DNA of 34,019 nt from assembly GCA_009731375.1 (NCBI GenBank), contig BJOX01000192.1:603984-638002 (forward strand), read 5' to 3'. Below the pieces are notes generated by a model. It had not been told where the DNA came from and made no database searches. It saw only the letters and a program-made list of their open reading frames with translations. The stretch is from Paulinella micropora. Taxonomy: Eukaryota > Cercozoa > Imbricatea > Euglyphida. Positions 1 through 10,230 of the stretch are shown one piece after another (the first letter of the stretch is position 1; every line of letters starts with the position of its first letter). The position numbers and the translations under genes are program-made.

Positions 1-86
<86 letters not shown>

Positions 87-426
87 ATCCTTCTGTCGAT
101 CTGTGTGTGTGTGTGTGTATATGTGTGTGACACTGTGTCTGTGTGTTTGTGTGTCTTTGCCTTTTTTTTTTTTTTTTGCTCTCTCACTCTTTCTCTCTCT
201 CTCTCTCTCTCTCTTGATCTCTCTCTCGATCTGTGTGTGTGTGTGTGTGTGTGTGTGTTTGTGTGTGCTTGCCTTTTTTTGTAAAGATTGTATGTATGTA
301 TGTGTGTGTGTGTGTGTGTGTGTGGTTGTGTGTGCTATCTATCTATCTATCTATAGCTATCTATCTATCTATCTATCTATCTATCCATCCATCCATCCAT
401 CCATTCATCCATCCATCCATCCATCC

Positions 427-463
<37 letters not shown>

Positions 464-576
464 CCTTCCTTCCTTCCTTCCTTCTATCTATCTATCTATC
501 TATCTATCCATCTATCTATCTATCTATCTATCTATCCATCCATCCATCCATCCATCTATCTATCTATCTATCTATC

Positions 577-631
<55 letters not shown>

Positions 632-674
632 GTTATTGTTATTATTATTATTATTATTATTGCTATTATTATTA

Positions 675-738
<64 letters not shown>
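1..738. repeat. Compound microsatellite block
   Basis: A (CT)n run (1-84) is followed by (TG)n and a poly-T tract, (TATC)n/(CATC)n with a short (CTTC)n part (336-575), then (ATT)n with rare GTT or GCT units (576-738). No gene is visible. The long Ile/Tyr/Ser or Cys/Val frames here are translations of the repeats. The (ATT)n part directly abuts the SINE at 739. Confidence 0.95.
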
Positions 739-1006
739 GGACACCGTGATAGCCCAGTGGTCAAGTTCTACCATCTGGGCCCTGTCGCCAGTTCGATTCC
801 CGTCGGTGCCACCAGTATTTTCATTGAACATACCGGTCTATTTCTGGACCAGTATTTTCATTGAACATACCGGCCCGTCTGGAAGTGTTGGAACTGCCCT
901 TGCGGGGGTGTCATTAGAGCTTATCGTCAATTCTTCGTACTCCCCTCACGGGTGAGACGATGGAGGCGCATGTGCAGAAATGCATCAGCCATTGACAGAG
1001 AAGCAC
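739..1006 (+). mobile_element. tRNA-derived SINE, copy 1 (full length)
   Basis: The head is tRNA-like. TAGCCCAGTGG (750-760) fits an RNA polymerase III A box and AGTTCGATTCC (790-800) fits a B box, at tRNA-like spacing. A unique body follows, then a tail that starts ATGGAGGCGCATGTGCAG (960-977) and ends AGAGAAGCAC before (ATT)n. The body holds a tandem duplication of about 36 bp, beginning CAGTATTTTCATTGAACATA. (ATT)n flanks both sides on the same strand. The copy looks identical to that at 13815-14082. The decayed tRNA cloverleaf and the attached tail argue against a functional tRNA gene. Confidence 0.9.

Positions 1007-1062
<56 letters not shown>
1007..1062. repeat. (ATT)n after SINE copy 1
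   Basis: About 56 bp of near-pure ATT units directly follows the SINE 3' end. It is either the SINE's own tail or the target array. Confidence 0.95.
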
Positions 1063-1063
<1 letters not shown>

Positions 1064-1113
1064 GAAAGGGATTATGAAAGTCATTGTATGCCGGCCCACC
1101 CGGTATAAACAGC

Positions 1114-1248
1114 ATTACTTTATGTTCCGGTCTGTCGGTTATCCTTGGCTTGGAAAGTACGGAGTCCCTTCTACATTAATGGAATTACTTTATGTTTCGG
1201 TCTGTCGGTTATCGTTGGCTTGGAGAGTACGGAGTCCCTTCTACATTA
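1114..1248 (+). repeat. 70-bp tandem duplication
   Basis: Two copies of a unit starting ATTACTTTATGTT lie at 1114-1183 and 1184-1248. They differ at only a few positions, such as TTCCGG versus TTTCGG and ATCCTTGG versus ATCGTTGG. Each copy ends in a CTTCTACATTA motif. No coding or known element is recognised in 1063-1329. Confidence 0.85.
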
Positions 1249-1329
1249 GGTATTCCTCATTCTTCATGTCGTTAGACAGTCGTTATGTTATTAAATATTA
1301 AGTCACTGTAACAAATATTATTATTATTA

Positions 1330-1603
1330 TTGCTGTTGACATTCAAGACAACAAAAAAAATTGATTTTTCTGTTTTGGTTGGAATTTCAGTTTTGGTTGG
1401 AATTTTGATTTTGGGTGAAAATTTGAATTTTTCAAATTAACTGCTATATTCGTCCGCAAAATATCGTAAATTTTCGCGAAATGTTACCGTTAAATTTGAA
1501 AATTTGAATTTTTGTCACAAAAATGAAAAACTGTCACAAAAATGAAAATCTGACACAAAAATGAAAAACTAATTTTTGTTGTTGTCTTGAATGTCAACAG
1601 CAA
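1330..1603. mobile_element. 274-bp MITE, TA target duplication
   Basis: The ends are inverted copies of each other. The left end starts TTGCTGTTGACATTCAAGAC, and the right end is its reverse complement, giving about 26 bp of matching inverted repeat. TA occurs on both outer sides (1328-1329 and 1604-1605). The interior is AT-rich, non-coding, and carries short repeats of the kind CACAAAAATGAAAA. TA duplication with inverted repeats and no ORF fits a non-autonomous Tc1/mariner-type element, but no transposase is present to confirm the family. Confidence 0.75.
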
Positions 1604-1642
<39 letters not shown>

Positions 1643-1645
1643 CAT

Positions 1646-1767
1646 TAGCCCAGTGGTCAAGTTCTACCATCTGGGCCCTGTCGCCAGTTCGATTCCCGTC
1701 GGTGCCACCAGTATTTTCATTGAACATACCGGTCCGTCTGGAAGTGTTGGAACTGCCCTTGCGGGGG
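1646..1767 (+). mobile_element. tRNA-SINE copy 2, cut by gap
   Basis: It starts inside the tRNA head (TAGCCCAGTGG) after (ATT)n, lacks the first ten or so bases, and runs to the N gap at 1768. It does not have the 36-bp internal duplication of copy 1. (ATT)n resumes on the far side of the gap. Confidence 0.85.
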
Positions 1768-2233
1768 NNNNNNNNNNNNNNNNNNNNNNNNNNNNNNNNN
1801 NNNNNNNNNNNNNNNNNNNNNNNNNNNNNNNNNNNNNNNNNNNNNNNNNNNNNNNNNNNNNNNNNNNNNNNNNNNNNNNNNNNNNNNNNNNNNNNNNNNN
1901 NNNNNNNNNNNNNNNNNNNNNNNNNNNNNNNNNNNNNNNNNNNNNNNNNNNNNNNNNNNNNNNNNNNNNNNNNNNNNNNNNNNNNNNNNNNNNNNNNNNN
2001 NNNNNNNNNNNNNNNNNNNNNNNNNNNNNNNNNNNNNNNNNNNNNNNNNNNNNNNNNNNNNNNNNNNNNNNNNNNNNNNNNNNNNNNNNNNNNNNNNNNN
2101 NNNNNNNNNNNNNNNNNNNNNNNNNNNNNNNNNNNNNNNNNNNNNNNNNNNNNNNNNNNNNNNNNNNNNNNNNNNNNNNNNNNNNNNNNNNNNNNNNNNN
2201 NNNNNNNNNNNNNNNNNNNNNNNNNNNNNNNNN
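1768..2233. other. Assembly gap (466 N)
   Basis: A run of N starts inside a SINE body and ends at the start of an (ATT)n array. Confidence 0.99.
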
Positions 2234-2710
<477 letters not shown>

Positions 2711-2988
2711 CTTTGGGTAGCTACCCATCGTGGAACCTTTACCGACTCCTTTCAGAGTCTATCCGGGCTACCTAGCAAGACTATCAACGCAGTATGGAAA
2801 CGCACTTTAATAACTCGTATAATAAAACAACTGACGCTTTGACTTCCCGCCACGTCACAGACTGACTAACTTAGGTATAGGTCTTACACATTTCGGTTAA
2901 CTTGCATTTGCATTATTGACTGTCCTGCCTATTGACAAATCAACTACCTAAGTAACGGTGAATTAAATTGAAATAGTAACGACCAACG
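2711..2988 (-). repeat. copia 3' LTR
   Basis: It matches 9830-10103 along its whole length. In element orientation it begins CGTTGGTCGTTACTATTTC and ends GGGTAGCTACCCAAAG. The ends do not form the usual TG...CA. The boundary comes from the flanking (ACT)n on one side and the polypurine tract on the other. Confidence 0.9.
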
Positions 2989-2999
2989 CTCCCCCGGCC
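2989..2999 (-). promoter_or_regulatory. copia polypurine tract
   Basis: The element strand reads GGCCGGGGGAG immediately inside the 3' LTR. This is the expected place and composition of the RNase H-resistant primer for plus-strand DNA synthesis. Confidence 0.75.
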
Positions 3000-3261
3000 T
3001 TAGTTATTTGTCAATGTCACCACTACCGTCATAAGTATCTTATAGTTCTGAAGCAAATGAAAAATTTGCAAGCGCTTCCCGTAAGGGGTATCAAGTGTAA
3101 CTAAAAAAATATATATATAAAAACGTTAGGGGTGTGAGGAAACAAGTGAAAAGAAAGAGAAGCGGGCTGTATGCGATAAAACAAGACCATCCTTCTTTTT
3201 TGCCCACCCGAGGCCAGAAAAGTCAGGAATCCTCCCCACCTGCCACCGCGAGGCCTGGGGG

Positions 3262-3600
3262 CTAGTCAAGCTCGTCGCGCAGCTCATCGCCATCGTGCGC
3301 ATAGCCTTCCTCAGTCGCGCCCTCATCTATTTCCCATTCTTCCTGTTCGGTGTCATCGTCCCGTCCTTCTTCGAGTTCCCGAAGCTGTTCTAATTCTTGT
3401 CTCGGGTATCGTCCGTGCTTTAGCTTTAGGAATTCCGCGCGGTTGCTTTTCCATTCTGCATGCTGGTCTATGACCCTATCCCAGGGTACGGAGTCCAGCC
3501 ACGACATCGATCGAAGATTCCACGGCTTCCAATCCGGCATCGACAATACTAAACAACTCACACAAAACGAGAACAAAAACACAAAACATAGGTGAAACAC
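3262..3600 (-). CDS. Extra ORF between copia pol and 3' LTR
   Basis: An uninterrupted frame lies downstream of the RNase H remnant. The first ATG is at 3540, giving 92 residues from MPDWKPWNLR to RDELD. It has a tryptophan-rich start, a basic middle and a strongly acidic C-terminal third rich in Glu and Asp. Upstream of the ATG the same frame encodes about 20 mainly hydrophobic residues, but only from a GTG codon. No family is recognised. It stays open although the neighbouring pol frame is broken, so it could be an accessory ORF of the element, captured sequence, or chance. It is not a shadow of pol, which ends at about 3623. Confidence 0.4.
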   Translation of the reverse strand: MFHLCFVFLFSFCVSCLVLSMPDWKPWNLRSMSWLDSVPWDRVIDQHAEWKSNRAEFLKLKHGRYPRQELEQLRELEEGRDDDTEQEEWEIDEGATEEGYAHDGDELRDELD

Positions 3601-3622
3601 CCGTAGTCATTCCGGTTAGGCC

Positions 3623-4591
3623 GGAATGATTACGGTGACTTTGTTGAGCAAATAAGTAAACTGCTCGCGCGGCAACGGTTTGGACAGTAAATATCCTATC
3701 TGCTTTTTAGTACCTACTTTTATAACTTTATCTCTCCATCTCTCTGAAGGTGATGAATGAAGTGTAATTCGAGAGGCAAATGTTTGGTGCGGGGTCCGGA
3801 TAATCTTCTTTCACCCGCGAGAATTATTTGCGAATTATCCTCGAAAATTTCTACTGCACCTTTTTGCGGAATTCCGAGTTCCTGTCTGACATGACCTATT
3901 GCTAGTCGTTCTCCTATCTTTACGCCTATGCATTCAGCAGCTGCGTAAATTTCCGCGTCATTTGAACTAAGTGCTATCCTACTCTGTCTGTTTCAAAGCC
4001 AGCCTATGGGTCTCCTCCCCACAAGATTATGAAACCTGTGCGAGACTTCCCCGTCTTCAAACAGACTTTGTGAGCGGCATCGGGCCACAAAGTGACCTTA
4101 GGGTAGGACATACCCTCTTGAACGGATTTTGGCCCGTTAAATGCTATACCGCGAAAAGACTTGATTAAATAGCGTACGATTCTAACATAGCGTAATCCCT
4201 TGTCTATGGTTTGCATGACGCTTGCAGCGTTAAGAGCTTGTTCAATATCTGGTCTAGTCATCTTGGCTAGATAAAGCAAACTGCCTACTATACTCGGGAT
4301 AGACATTTTACGCAAAGTTGCATCTTCAGACATTGCTTCCGGTGTTTGGTCTACCGCTGGGGTACTTACCGGACGAGAATTTGCGTATCCTGTCTCTCGT
4401 AAAATTTGCAATTGGTACTTTCTTGGGTGCATAACGATTCTGCCTTTCTCATGCACTATCTCTATTCCTTTGAATTCCTTTGCGACTCCTAGCCTTTTGA
4501 GTGGGTAGTACTGCTCTAACGCAGACGCGAATTTTTCATAAGCTTCTGTGAAAAGGGATGAGCAGTGAGTGATGTGAGGCACAAGGGACAA
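3623..4591 (-). pseudogene. copia RT C-terminus and RNase H
   Basis: The frame at 4591-4004 starts just after the lost RT palm. It carries KRLGVAKEFKGIEI, matching the copia 'LG..KYFLGIEI' thumb region, then PRKYQLQILRETG and SLLYLAKMTRPDI. The RNase H start reads LWPDAAHK, where the family has a YSDADWAG-like motif. A one-base loss in CCC near 4009 shifts the frame. The next frame carries RIALSSNDAEIYAAAE and SGPRTKHLPLELHFI, typical of copia RNase H, after an internal stop. A second shift near 3735 leads to KKQIGYLLSKPLPREQF and the stop near 3623. RNase H is thus present in sequence but not readable in one frame. Confidence 0.88.
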
Positions 4592-5165
4592 ACAATTGAT
4601 CAGGGTTGAAACTAACTCCTGGCTCTAACATGTCTCCTCTTAAAGCTAATCTAGAATTGACAAACTTCCTTCCGTTCTCGTCTATCTTTACTTTATGAGC
4701 CCACGTGAGCCTAACTACCTTGCTAACACCAGCCCTTTTGGCTTCGCTAAAGTTAACCCATGTGTATGTCTTAAAGTCTTTAAGAGATTGAATCTTTTTC
4801 TTCATGCCCTCTAACAACTCTTTCGCTGTCAATCCCTGCTCAGCTATCTCTTTAGGCACACGAATGTTAAAATAAAGCAAAAGGTCATTTGGTTCATTCA
4901 TGCATCTGACATAACATAACATAGCACTCTCCAACTCTCCAGCAGGCAATACGGACTCCCCCTCACTTACCTTGTACTTATTGATCTCAGAATCTAGCAT
5001 CTTCTCTAGTCTGTCCTCAAACTGAACAAAGTGAGATGGCTTAGGTTGTCTTCTAACTTTTAACCTCTCTTTGGGGGCACAATTCTGTTTTACTATGCCT
5101 GTGCGCACTTTACTCTCCCATCCCTCTCCGTATGTCTTCTCTGCCCACTCGTCTCCCCATTGCAA
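4553..5165 (-). pseudogene. copia RT N-terminus (palm deleted)
   Basis: Residues near the end read TYTWVNFSEAKRAG, then TWAHKVKIDENGRKFVNSRL and EPGVSFNPDQLFVP. These match the start of copia RT (TW.L.P, KW.fk.K...G....kARLVa.G, GiDy..TFaPv). Right after this the frame turns into unrelated residues and stops. The neighbouring frame resumes with FTEAYEKFASALEQYY, which in copia elements follows the YVDD motif. By family comparison at least 100 residues, including the Asp triad and YVDD, are missing, with the junction near 4553-4580. The upstream part (about 5165-4830) is lysine-rich linker. Confidence 0.88.
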
Positions 5166-5751
5166 GAACTCTCACTCTCACTCCCTCTAGTTCCCGAACC
5201 TCAACTACTTTTTCTTTTCGTTTTAGTTCACTATGCGGTCGTGATGGTGGTGGCTGTGCTTGTGGTGGTTGTTGTTGTGCCTGTCGTCTTATCCGTTTTC
5301 CTTCTTGAACTATGTTAGCTTCTGTGATCTTGTCACTCTGCTCCCATGTTCTTCCTTTACTAGGTTGCTCACTCTCTTCATATGCTCTTCTCTCATGCTG
5401 TGCTTGAGGGTCAGATGCATCTGTGAGTGCGTGTGCATGTCCTAGTCCTGTGTTGTTTGTCTGTGGGGTTGTGTCGGTGGGATGGGGTGCAGCTGTCGGT
5501 GTGGTGTCGATGTCCTGTGTTGAAAGCTATCTTGTGTTTGTGTGTGTTTGTGATCTATGTTGACTTCCCGTGTCCCCTCCATACTCCCCCTGTCCTTGTT
5601 GACTATCTGACTGACTAACGTCATCGACATCATCGTATGTCCCGTCATCGTCATGAGTCTATGTCGTGTCCTCTTGTGTGTGGGTGGTAGTGGCTGTGGT
5701 GGTGGTGGGTGTGGAGCGTGTTTGTTCAACATCGACATCCTTACTCTCACT
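5166..5751 (-). pseudogene. copia integrase-RT linker
   Basis: In the frame continuing from integrase the translation is rich in His, Thr, Gln, Pro and Ser, with no domain. Such low-complexity linkers are common between integrase and RT in copia elements. Open frames on the opposite strand here are its complement and show no domain. Confidence 0.6.
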
Positions 5752-6668
5752 CTACCCCTCAGCTACATCCTCATCCCACTTGACTGTTCTCTCTGGATGT
5801 GCTTCCTTGCCTATAAGGTACGGGTTGAACCGCACGTTTCTAACGCCTGTTACTACTTTCCTACCGTCCCACACTCTATATAGCTCTCTAAATAAGTCAT
5901 ACCCTACTAGCATAACTTTCTTTCCTCTAAACTGTCCCTTTCTACCCTTGCCTGTATACATTACTCCCATGCAGCCTATCGGTCTAAGTTGTTTCAAAAA
6001 CGGTTTCCTTCCCAGTAATTGCTCAAATGGGGACATCCCCTTCCTTGGTCCTTGGGTGGCAGGCAACATGTTATATAGAGTGGTTGCCGAATGTTCCATT
6101 TCTGCCCAGAAAGAAATGGACAGGTGGGCATGGTAACGCGGGCTCTTGCGGCCCCAGCCGTAATGTCATTGGCTTTTTCAGCTATAGGGTTACCATCTTT
6201 GTCCCCCGTTGCTGACGTTTTCCATATAAACTGAATAGACTTCCACCACTCTATCACCTCTTTCGGGACATCAAACTCTTGATCACATCTAATTTCTTGT
6301 ACTTTGTTTCCTGTCTGTCTCTCATAAAATGCTACCGCCTGCTTAATGCAGTTAATAAATTCGTTCTTATGCGCAAGATAATAATCCTTAATAAACAACA
6401 AGTAATCGTCCGTGACCGAAAATTTATGTCTCTTACCGTGTATTGACCGTGCTGACCACGTTCCAGTGTCTATGTGTAATACTACTCCTGGCTTACTAGC
6501 TCTCTCTATCTTATTAACTTTAAACCTAGGCAATTGCTTTGCCTTACCTATCATGCATGATTCGCATAATTCTACTTTCTTCTCATCTCCTACTAGCTTT
6601 ATGCCTAATGCATTTGCCAGTGCTCTCATCTTCTTAATGCTATAGTGTCCACATGCATAATGGAACAA
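5752..6668 (-). pseudogene. copia integrase (GAG-pre-IN and DDE core)
   Basis: The N-terminal zinc-binding part shows FHYACGHYSIKKM then LCESCMIGKA, giving the His-His-Cys-Cys pattern of the GAG-pre-integrase domain. In the core, HIDTGTWSA carries the first Asp, EIRCDQEFDVPKE the second (usually SDNGGEF), and NPIAEKANDIT the Glu position. The usual 'SDNG' is changed to 'RCDQ', a notable departure. A frameshift near 6100 moves to the frame with MEHSATTLYNMLP and GMSPFEQLLGRKP. The C-terminal SH3-like part follows: RPIGCMGVMYTGKGRKGQF, KKVMLVGYD and VTGVRNVRFN. Confidence 0.9.
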
Positions 6669-6753
6669 TTCTACATCTACCTTGCTAATAGCACCAGACT
6701 TGCAGGGATAAGACGCATACAGCGTTACCTCCCCTGTTTTGCCTTCTGTCTGC

Positions 6754-7240
6754 CTATGCTTCTGTCTTTCTCTCTTGGGGTTTCCCTCCCCTTTTTAAAT
6801 ACCCCACCACTTCTCTTTTATTATTCTGTGGGGGTTCATAACGCTCATTTATGTCCAATTGGGTGTCAAATTCATCGTCCCATCTGTAAAGAAGGGTTGA
6901 CATGAGCCTACCTCTTACCAGTACGTCTCTCTCCTCTAATCGTATGGGGTGTTTGAGTATGACTAGCTGTCCATTTTGGTGAATGATTGACCGGTGATGG
7001 GTATTATCCATCCTGCCGGTTGAGGCAATATTCACGGGTAACCTGGCGTCAAGGAGCATTGGCCTTGACACCGTAATTGGCCTACCGTGTCCATTTATGC
7101 GCGTCACTCTTGCCGTCCCCTCCTGTCCTATCTCACACTCTCCATTACCTGTAATTAGCTTGACAGGGGGAACGGACTTAATGTCGTGTAGCATTTCAGG
7201 GTTGCATGCTATGTCTCGTGACGACCCACTATCCTGAACT
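6754..7240 (-). pseudogene. copia aspartic protease region
   Basis: Just upstream of the MLHDIKSVPP segment the frame reads TIVQDSGSSRDIACNPEML. DSGSS is the D-S/T-G active-site signature of retroelement aspartic proteases (copia usually has LDSGAS). KLITGNGECEIGQEGTARV and GRPITV follow, matching the flap and core strands. Another frame (7460-7239) leads into it and must be joined by a frameshift. The pre-integrase segment begins about 90 bases further on. Confidence 0.82.
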
Positions 7241-8333
7241 ATCGTGCTTTTTCTGTCTCGCCCCCCTTCCCTAACACTATTGCGTAGTTTTGTTTGCTGT
7301 TCTTGTGTTGTGATGGTGCTGATGGTTGTGAGGTGTTGGTGCTTTGGGTTTGTGTTGGCGAGGATAGTGTTGTGCGTGCTGCGTGTGCTATATACACTCC
7401 CTCTATCGCTCTCACCACATCTGTCAAGAACTCATCTAGAACTAACTTCCCTTCGCTCACTCTCTTTACCTGACCACTGCTTTCTCTAATGCATGTTGTT
7501 GTGAGTTGTTGAGCGAGCTGTTCTATGTCTTTGAAAGTGATGATGGGTGGCGTGTTGGTGCGTGGTTGGGTTTGAGGTTTTGGACCTGTTTGTGGTGCGG
7601 GATTGCCGCTGCGCCTTCACGCTGCTTCCCCTTGGCCTCCCCGGTCCCTACGGCAACACTGGGTAGTCCGGCAGATGCCGGACTCCCACTCTTAGCGTGA
7701 GTCTTCCTGATAATGCAGTGTTTTTCAAAATATTTCTTAACATGGCCCTTCCGCGTAAATGTTAGAAATTCCGGGTCAACATCGCTATCATCTAAGCATG
7801 ATGCCATGGCAATGTCATGTCTGAACATCTGGAGTCATTTTCACTATCATAGTATGACTCGTCCATCTCCTCCTCTCCTTCTTCCTCACTGCTCTCTCTT
7901 TGCATTGGAGTGTCGTCTGTTTGCGTGACATGAGTGGGTGATGCGGTGTGAGGTGTTTGTGTGGTGGAGGTGTGTTTTTTGTGGTGATGTCTCTACACGC
8001 TTGCTCCCCCTCACTTCCTTTTTCACTCTTTTTTGCTTACTCTCTCCCTCCCTCTGTGGAGATTGGTTGGTGAATGTGGTAGTGAGGTTGTGTGGTATGA
8101 CTGTTCCTCTCGCTCTCGCATCCTCACGCAAACCACTCTCATCAGGGTAGTAAGGGGACTTGGGGGGACGGAGGTCTGGGCTGACAGCTAAGTCAAGAAG
8201 AGGATACTCTTTGTTTTGTTTCTTTGCATGATAACCGCAAAATAGACCATATATCAACCTTGAAGCTTGCAGAGCATTTGGACCCTTTCTGTCTTTCTCA
8301 AGAGAGATTTGACAAGGACTGTTCTTTTTGTTC
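7241..8333 (-). pseudogene. copia Gag-protease spacer, frame-broken
   Basis: Three frames in succession (8380-7886, 7828-7523, 7460-7239) read low-complexity, Lys/Gln/Ser/Thr-rich protein with no recognisable domain. One readable block is CLDDSDVDPEFLTFTRK. They lie exactly between the Gag zinc knuckle and the protease motif, so they are best read as the broken spacer of one gag-pol polyprotein. Confidence 0.55.
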
Positions 8334-9826
8334 TTACCATGATTTAAGGGACCTCGGCCTCTCTTTGCTATACCTCTCAATTGTTTTCAGAGGTGATTTG
8401 GGGACTGTGTTTTGATGCTGTGGGGTGTTTGTGGAGGTGTCCCCGTTTAGCTGACTCCGAGAGCGTGAGATGGGTGTGGCGTAGGGACTCCCTCCGTCAC
8501 TTCTATTTGTCGACAGGGGACGAACACCTGGCTCAATCTGAGGTTCCCCAGACTCGACATTCGCTCCCTCCCTGTCTCTCTCTTCGTCAGGGGTTTCCCC
8601 AGGGTCGTCCAGGACATCTCCCCCCATGAAGACGAGCAAAGCGTCACTGTCAGTCTCTGTGTCCCCCTCGTCTTCTTCCTCTCTTATGAGGTTCCTGTCT
8701 TTGTCTTTGATAGACTTCTTGTGCTTATTGCTGTGAGGTTTTCCCTTTTTCTTTTTGTTATCGTTCTTGTATTCACTCGCTTGAGCTTTCTTACGGGGTT
8801 TCTTTGCTGGGCAATACTTCTTGGTATGGCCTTTCTCATTGCACTCGTAACAAGTGACTTTGAGCCACCATTCTTCCTTCTTCTTGAATTTTCTGAACTT
8901 GCCCTTACCCCCTTCGTCCTCATCTCCCTTATCACCCGCTAAGAGGTTTGTTTCCCTCTTCTGCCTCGTGGGCTTTTCAGGTCTCTCCTTCCTCTCTTTC
9001 CCTCTCCACTTATCCTTTCTCCACAACGCCCATGTGTCTCTTGCGCTGTCAACTAAGTCGTCAAATCCTGGTCTAAGGTTGGTGGGTAGGTTGAAGTAGA
9101 GTGCTTTGAAGTTCTCTCCGTATGCGGGGTGTTTTGCGAGCTTAGCAAGCAGTGCTCTTATGAGGTCGTTTTCGTCGAATGGGTGAGTTCTGTGACTTTC
9201 TACCTCTCCCTTCATTGCAATATAATCATTCAACCATGCATCAACATTTTGTCCGGGTTTTGGATACATGTTCTCGAAAATTTGCGCTTTTATGTTCTTG
9301 TTTACCCCCGAGATTGAACCGAACTTGGCACGCACTGCCTTCATCACCTCTATCGGTCCTGTGATTGTCTTAGTACGCAAATATCGAACGACAACAGGAT
9401 GAGAAAAAGCAACAGACAGAATGAGTTGTAGTGTTCGCATGCGCTCATAATGCTTCTTTTCTTTCTGTACTACTTTCACTCTGAGTGTGTGTGCTCGTTT
9501 CGACTGTCTTCGTTTCTCATGCTTCATCTTCTTTGCTCTTTTCTCTCTCCAGTTTTTCTTTTTTTCGTCAGTGAGCTTCGCCCAATCCTTCGGTCTGTCA
9601 TCAGAGAGTGTCTTTCCTTCGTCTTTCTTCACCGTCTTGGGTCTCTGCTTGCCTGCGTCTGATGTAGATCGAATGCCAGCGTGACGCACTCACCATGCCA
9701 GGCACTGATGCCCTTTGCATAGTTCACTAGCTTGTAACGGAAGTCGGAATGATTCCGAGTGGTACCATCCAACTGCGGGATGTACTCTTGGTTTAAACCC
9801 ATTGTTTTCTCAGTTCCAAGGCTCAT
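8334..9826 (-). pseudogene. copia Gag with CCHC zinc knuckle
   Basis: The N-terminus MSLGTEKTMGLNQEYIP is followed by QLDGTTRNHSDFRYKLVN, the usual copia Gag opening ('..L.G.NY..W...m'). A frameshift near 9650-9690 moves to the second frame. That frame carries a basic stretch, a helical Gag region (about 9380-9000) and the zinc knuckle CYECNEKGHTKKYC (C-X2-C-X4-H-X4-C, near 8865-8820). It ends in an acidic, Ser/Thr-rich tail. Two in-frame ATGs exist, one in the LTR (9847) and one in the primer site (9826). The second is preferred because it lies after the LTR. Confidence 0.85.
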
Positions 9827-9829
9827 AAC
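9811..9829 (-). promoter_or_regulatory. Primer-binding site, tRNA-Met anticodon half
   Basis: Immediately inside the 5' LTR the plus strand reads CAGTTCCAAGGCTCATAAC. The last bases form an anticodon loop CTCATAA with CAT at its centre and C as the next base. The element strand would therefore pair with a Met tRNA cut just after its anticodon loop. Drosophila copia is known to prime from such a 5' fragment of initiator Met tRNA. No match to the usual 3' end of a full tRNA is seen here. Confidence 0.6.
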
Positions 9830-10103
9830 CTTTGGGAAGCTACCCATCGTGGAACCTTTACCGACTCCTTTCAGAGTCTATTCGGGCTACCTAGCAAGAC
9901 TATCAACGCAGTATGGAAACACACTTTAATAACTCGTATAATAAAAGAACTGACGCTTTGACTTCCCGCCACGTCACAGACTGACTAACTTAGGTATAGG
10001 TCTTACGCATTTCGGTTAACATTGGCATTATTGACTGTCCGGCCTATTGACAAATCAACTACCTAAGTAACGGTGAATTAAATTGAAATAGTAACGACCA
10101 ACG
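9830..10103 (-). repeat. copia 5' LTR
   Basis: It matches 2711-2988. By eye there are about seven substitutions and one short indel (AACATTGGCATT here, AACTTGCATTTGCATT there). It is followed at 10104 by (ACT)n, the continuation of the array that ends at 2710. Confidence 0.9.

Positions 10104-10177
<74 letters not shown>
10104..10177. repeat. (ACT)n between two transposons
   Basis: About 74 bp of pure ACT/CTA units. It is the array into which the copia element (left) and the piggyBac-type element (right) both inserted. Confidence 0.95.
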
Positions 10178-10178
<1 letters not shown>

Positions 10179-10230
10179 GTCTGTATGCCTGCGGATGCCG
10201 GCCGGCATCCGCTGGTGCCGGCCGGCATCC
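10178..10230 (+). repeat. piggyBac-type left terminal repeat with palindromes
   Basis: The 15-bp outer repeat is followed by GGATGCCGGCCGGCATCC and then by a second, one-base-shorter copy (10214-10230) with the same TGCCGGCCGGCA core. The right end has only one palindrome. Confidence 0.8.

Larger units (their letters stand above)
2711..10103 (-). mobile_element. copia-type LTR retrotransposon, decayed
   Basis: Two direct repeats of 278 and 274 bp (about 97% identical by eye, with one short indel) bound the element. The coding order on the minus strand is gag, protease, integrase, RT, RNase H. Integrase before RT defines Ty1/copia rather than gypsy. The flanks read ACTAC|element|ACTAC, consistent with a 5-bp target duplication, although the host (ACT)n repeat makes this ambiguous. 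The reading frame is broken by several frameshifts and by a deletion in RT, so the copy is not autonomous. The low LTR divergence says the insertion is fairly recent; much of the damage may be inherited or due to sequence errors. Confidence 0.93.

Noticed and set aside
739-860. Functional tRNA gene
   Set aside because: A and B boxes are present, but the acceptor and anticodon stems do not form a cloverleaf. The same unit recurs nine times with a fixed non-tRNA body and tail, so it is a SINE head.
103-955. Long frames rich in Ser/Tyr/Leu/Ile repeats
   Set aside because: Direct translations of (TATC)n, (ATT)n and (TG)n microsatellites; no domain or start context.
3126-3326. Short minus-strand frame near the copia 3' end
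   Set aside because: Overlaps the acidic-tailed ORF in another frame and shows no recognisable motif.
5260-9684. Plus-strand Leu/Ser/Cys/Phe-rich frames opposite the copia element
   Set aside because: Complement of Lys/Glu/Asp-rich gag-pol codons; no domain on that strand.
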